Positions 60,387-64,000 of a DNA stretch of 64,000 nucleotides are shown one piece after another. This DNA is from Butyrivibrio sp. AE2015 (GTDB lineage: Bacteria > Bacillota > Clostridia > Lachnospirales > Lachnospiraceae). The DNA lies in contig NZ_ATVR01000001.1 in NCBI RefSeq assembly GCF_000420825.1, positions 1 through 64,000 on the forward strand, in the 5' to 3' direction. Both the position numbers and the translations under genes were made by a program. Each line of letters opens with the position of its first letter. Position 1 is the first letter of the stretch. The notes beneath the pieces were generated by a model. It did not search any database. It saw only the letters and a program-made list of their open reading frames with translations, and was not told the origin of the DNA.

Positions 60387-61736
60387 TCACCTCGTAAGGT
60401 CTTTTACCCATTTATATTTTCTAAATCTGTGCATAACCCATGGAATCTTTCCCACTTCGTCAAGACAGGTACAAGCATATACTACAAGCGGTGACCAGCG
60501 AAATATAAATGCTCCTGCAAATGCCAAAGGTATTGCTATCATCCACATACAGACAATAAGACTATACATATCAAATAGTGTGTCTCCGCCACCATCCAAT
60601 ACTCCATTTATGGTTACTGTATTAACTGCTCTTCCTATCATATAAACAGACATGATAACCATCATTCCTATGAGGTATTCTCTTGCTGTGTCAGTAAGTA
60701 TCACGCCTCTAACAACTATCGGTGTAACTGCAAGAACAATCGCTGTAGAAATAAAACCAATAACATAAGAAAGATTCTTTAGTTTGATTCCATATTTTTT
60801 ACCTACGCCAAGCTTACCTGCTCCAAGTTCATTTCCAACAATAATACTCGCAGCAGTTCCAATACCATTGCACATGCAGCATACAAGGTCTCTTACAACA
60901 GCCGCCACTGAGTTGGCAGCTGCCGCATCTACGCCCATATGCCCCATTATAGCGGTATAAGAAGTAAATCCTACTCCCCAACAAAGTGATCCGCCCATAA
61001 GAGGCAGACACTGTCTTATAAAGTCTTTTATCAGCAGTGAAGGAATCCTAAAAAATCTCGATAGAGCCGGTTTTACATAATTTGTTCCATAAGATAAAAA
61101 GATGCATAAGAATAATTCTATAATTCTTGAAATTGTTGTTGCAAGAGCAGCTCCTCTGGCCTCCATCCTTGGTACTCCAAACAAGCCAAATATAAAGATA
61201 CCGTTAAGTACTATATTCGAAATAACCGCTGTTGAGCTTATTACAGCTCCGGTTTTGACATGCTCTGACACTTTCATTATCCCGAGATAACTCTGGGAAA
61301 TACCTGTTATGAGGTATGACCAACCGGCAATCCTTAAGTATCCACTGCCAATTTCAATCAGTTCTTTATCTCCAGCAAAGATACTCATAAGGATTTCAGG
61401 GCAAAGTTCACAGGCTGCAAAAAACAGTACAGAAACAATTCCGCAAAACCACAGCATCAGATTAAAGATGTTCTCAAGAGTAGCCTTATCTCCTTTTCCC
61501 CAGTACTGAGCTCCTAAAATTGTACCGGCTGATATAGCAGAAAAAATAAACATATTCTGAACGAATTGAATCTGTGTTGCCAGTGAAACTGCCGTCATCT
61601 GCTGCTGAGCTACACGTCCAAGCATAAGTGCATCAGCTGCAGCGACAAGAGCCAGCATCAGGCTCTGAAGAGCAATAGGAAGGGCTATCCTCACAAGATT
61701 CCTATAAAACATCTTATTATCTATTTTTACTTCCAT
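60387..61736 (-). CDS. MATE family efflux transporter
   Basis: A 449-residue polytopic exporter of the MATE family with about twelve membrane segments in two halves. The N-terminal IALPIALQSLMLALVAAADALMLG and GTILGAQYWGKGDKA are typical. I start at the ATG at 61736 (AGGA, 5 nt away) rather than 61748, which has no ribosome-binding site. Its promoter (61785-61813) lies inside the terminator of the upstream GH51 gene. It is not closely similar to the MATE protein at 597. Confidence 0.9.
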   Translation of the reverse strand: MEVKIDNKMFYRNLVRIALPIALQSLMLALVAAADALMLGRVAQQQMTAVSLATQIQFVQNMFIFSAISAGTILGAQYWGKGDKATLENIFNLMLWFCGIVSVLFFAACELCPEILMSIFAGDKELIEIGSGYLRIAGWSYLITGISQSYLGIMKVSEHVKTGAVISSTAVISNIVLNGIFIFGLFGVPRMEARGAALATTISRIIELFLCIFLSYGTNYVKPALSRFFRIPSLLIKDFIRQCLPLMGGSLCWGVGFTSYTAIMGHMGVDAAAANSVAAVVRDLVCCMCNGIGTAASIIVGNELGAGKLGVGKKYGIKLKNLSYVIGFISTAIVLAVTPIVVRGVILTDTAREYLIGMMVIMSVYMIGRAVNTVTINGVLDGGGDTLFDMYSLIVCMWMIAIPLAFAGAFIFRWSPLVVYACTCLDEVGKIPWVMHRFRKYKWVKDLTR

Positions 61737-61784
61737 GTTATTCCTCATTTTAAAAACTATTCAATCTATATTCTCAACTAGTCT

Positions 61785-61813
61785 ATTATATAGAAAATGG
61801 ACATGTCTACCAA
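61785..61813 (-). promoter_or_regulatory. Promoter of the MATE/SLC13 operon, overlapping a terminator
   Basis: Minus-strand TTGGTA (61808-61813) in the hairpin loop, 17 bp, TATAAT (61785-61790). Confidence 0.65.
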
Positions 61814-61827
61814 GACATGTCCACTCA
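61793..61827 (-). terminator. Terminator of the GH51 gene
   Basis: TGGACATGTCT and AGACATGTCCA pair perfectly around a four-base loop; the minus strand continues TTTTC. Confidence 0.8.
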
Positions 61828-61843
61828 TTATAATAAATAATTA

Positions 61844-63376
<1,533 letters not shown>

Positions 63377-63503
63377 TTACAGTTATACAAATAATATAAA
63401 CCAATTCTTTCAAAATGAAAATGGAAAATATCTTAATCTTTAAAATAATGGTATTATATATATAACCTTTCTGAGGTTTATTTATGACAAGATTGGAGAC
63501 ACA

Positions 63504-64000
63504 ATGAGTAAGAATAATACAATTTTTAAACTTGGTTTATTTTCAGCCCTTTTTGGTGGCGTTTATGCATTTAGTAACTATATCTACAAGATTACTTCAA
63601 TCCCCCATCAACACAGCGACGGAGATGCAGATTTTGACAAGCTGATCACAGACGGCAGATACTTTATAAGAAACAATCCTGACAGACAGGATATGTATAT
63701 TGAGAGCATTGATCAGTTAAAGCTTCATGCTTCATTTATTCCAGCAAAAGAAAAGACAAATAAATACGTGATCCTTATTCACGGAATCTGGGATAATCAC
63801 GAAAGTAATGGTATTTATGCAAAACACTACCTTGAAAAAGGCTTAAATGTCCTTCTTCCCGACCTTAGAGGTTTCGGAAAGAGTGAAGGTAAATACATAG
63901 GTTATGGCCTTGATGACAGGCTTGATATCATGGAATGGATCTACTGGATAATAAAAAGAGATCCCCAGGCAAAAATAATCCTTCATGGTATGTCCATGGG
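63504..64000 (+). CDS. Alpha/beta hydrolase (partial, runs off the window)
   Basis: I read this by hand from the ATG at 63504, with GGAGA 4-5 nt upstream. An N-terminal hydrophobic stretch (about 8-25) may anchor the protein or act as a signal. The alpha/beta hydrolase core begins with YVILIHGIWDNH (oxyanion HG motif), then LPDLRGFGKSEG, and the sequence ends at the nucleophile elbow HGMSMG. The catalytic Asp and His lie beyond the window. Substrate unknown. Confidence 0.85.
   Translation, partial: MSKNNTIFKLGLFSALFGGVYAFSNYIYKITSIPHQHSDGDADFDKLITDGRYFIRNNPDRQDMYIESIDQLKLHASFIPAKEKTNKYVILIHGIWDNHESNGIYAKHYLEKGLNVLLPDLRGFGKSEGKYIGYGLDDRLDIMEWIYWIIKRDPQAKIILHGMSM

Overview
The window reads as chromosome of an anaerobic, flagellated, low-GC Firmicute of the Lachnospiraceae, most likely Butyrivibrio or a close rumen or gut relative. 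That placement is inferred from gene content: a class I two-subunit fumarase, reverse rubrerythrin, the sufCBDSU operon, glycogen branching enzyme, GH51 and GH43 hemicellulases, LuxS/MTA-SAH nucleosidase, a flagellin with a large Lachnospiraceae-type flagellar-locus protein, and many clostridial lipoproteins. Most genes lie on the minus strand.

Layout. 1-600: 5' end of a 16S rRNA gene (minus) with two tandem promoters. 597-6430: MATE transporter, tRNA-Ser, an MmcQ-like/alkyltransferase fusion, fumarase, HIT protein, rhomboid protease, flavodoxin-SCP2 protein. 6430-7830: decayed Tad-pilus remnants (3' end of an FHA gene, a cpaA-like peptidase gene lacking a normal start) split by about 0.7 kb of foreign-looking DNA. 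7826-12501: FliS, flagellin and a 988-residue flagellar-locus protein. 12592-21181: glgB, a TPR/acidic/degenerate AAA+ protein, rsmA, tatD, tRNA-Lys with an unusual palindromic repeat block, and a radical SAM gene. 21442-27123: sufCBDSU plus a TetR-type gene under one promoter. 27157-33510: tRNA-Gly, a PF11449-like transporter with a Fur-family regulator, lipoproteins, a DUF3810 protein and a two-component system.

33.6-38.75 kb looks by eye like an AT-rich accessory island of mostly unrecognised genes. It holds a 740-residue protein with a PD-(D/E)XK-like nuclease signature, a lipoprotein, a small membrane protein, a 191-residue unknown, a candidate type I toxin-antitoxin locus of par/Fst architecture that I read by hand, and a 184-bp near-perfect palindrome. 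After it come a DUF4956/VTC pair, an O-antigen-ligase-like gene, a pseudouridine synthase, a second two-component system, GH43, pgi, mtnN-luxS-RpiR (activated methyl cycle), reverse rubrerythrin, CapA/DUF3160, murG, a SurE-MBOAT-SGNH acylation operon, an SLC13-type permease, a second MATE transporter and GH51. The window ends inside an alpha/beta hydrolase gene.

Best candidates for something undescribed are the par-like toxin locus (38178-38447), the 740-residue nuclease-like protein and its neighbours, and the palindromic repeat block after tRNA-Lys (19441-19677). All family assignments come from reading motifs, not from database searches.
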